64,000 nucleotides of DNA from Brevibacillus sp051967035 (GTDB lineage Bacteria > Bacillota > Bacilli > Brevibacillales > Brevibacillaceae), in NCBI RefSeq assembly GCF_051967035.1, contig NZ_JBQCKK010000014.1, positions 1 through 64,000 of the forward strand, given 5' to 3'. How positions within the stretch are numbered: position 1 is the first letter of the stretch; each line of letters begins with the position of its first letter. This document shows positions 63,940 to 64,000 of this stretch, piece by piece. A model generated the notes under the pieces. The model worked only from the letters and a program-made list of their open reading frames with translations. It ran no database searches and was not told the origin of the DNA. The position numbers were made by a program, and so were the translations under genes.

Positions 63940-64000
63940 CTAGCCTCGGTTGAACTGACGCAGGAAACGAACGTCGTTGGTATAAAAATGGCGGATATCC
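63940..64000 (-). CDS. pheS: pheS, last codons (partial)
   Basis: The minus strand reads DIRHFYTNDVRFLRQFNRG and a stop at 63940-63942. This is the conserved C terminus of the alpha subunit of phenylalanine-tRNA ligase. The gene continues beyond the right edge; its stop is 15 bases before pheT. Confidence 0.9.
   Translation of the reverse strand, partial: DIRHFYTNDVRFLRQFNRG

Noticed and set aside
1..64000. tRNA or rRNA genes
   Set aside because: No cloverleaf or rRNA-like sequence was recognised by eye on either strand; a tRNAscan run would be decisive.

Overview
The window reads as chromosome of a spore-forming, S-layer-type member of the Bacillales, most like Brevibacillus or Paenibacillaceae. 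This rests on gene content and order (lcfA-fadR-fadB-etfB-etfA-trxA-uvrC-lysC-yslB-sdhCAB and pheST-zapA-mutS2-yshE, as in Bacillus), a gerE-like sporulation regulator, a CsaB pyruvyl transferase and strong AAGGAGG ribosome binding sites. No database search was possible; names come from motif and family recognition.

Positions 1 to about 13,880 are the early, replication and lysogeny part of a prophage. The left edge looks like the end of an IS3/IS150-type insertion sequence. Leftward genes follow: an ArpU-type late regulator, remnants of an XRE protein and a dUTPase (both apparently with internal deletions), many small proteins, DnaB helicase, DnaC-like loader, a DnaD-like initiator, XRE regulators and a Cro-like protein. 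A divergent switch region with three operator copies separates these from a rightward repressor and an ImmA-type protease with an SOS box. An AT-rich membrane protein and a leftward SF2 helicase plus 105-residue partner follow. No recombinase is seen. Three small genes run rightward against the leftward operon.

The prophage ends inside gerE. The start, a sigma-K-like promoter and the first two thirds of the gene lie at 13,880-14,100, and the conserved C-terminal helix is replaced by unrelated sequence. This resembles the sigK/skin arrangement, in which an element splits a sporulation gene and must be excised. The other half would lie beyond the left edge.

From 14.4 to 21.9 kb lie a pair of peptide-type ABC permeases without ATPase or binding protein, a CheX-like protein, an unknown protein, a 1,254-residue secreted subtilase and a divergent MarR regulator with its own operator. 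From 21.9 to 36 kb is central metabolism: succinate dehydrogenase, YslB, lysine-riboswitch-controlled aspartokinase, UvrC, thioredoxin, a heptad-repeat coiled-coil protein and a complete fatty acid degradation set under FadR.

From 36 to 57.4 kb are cell-surface genes: an LCP ligase, a thiolase and a PrmA-like methyltransferase, then CsaB, a methyltransferase, a SpoVB-like flippase, a CapK-like adenylate ligase, MurJ, an O-antigen-ligase-type polymerase, an integrin-like-repeat membrane protein, a lipoprotein, an MFS transporter, two GT4 glycosyltransferases, DppA, a cold shock protein and a nucleotide sugar dehydrogenase. I infer assembly of a pyruvylated secondary cell wall polymer or exopolysaccharide. 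The last 6.6 kb holds DUF350 (YshE), MutS2, a YvlD-like membrane protein, ZapA, PheT and the last codons of PheS.
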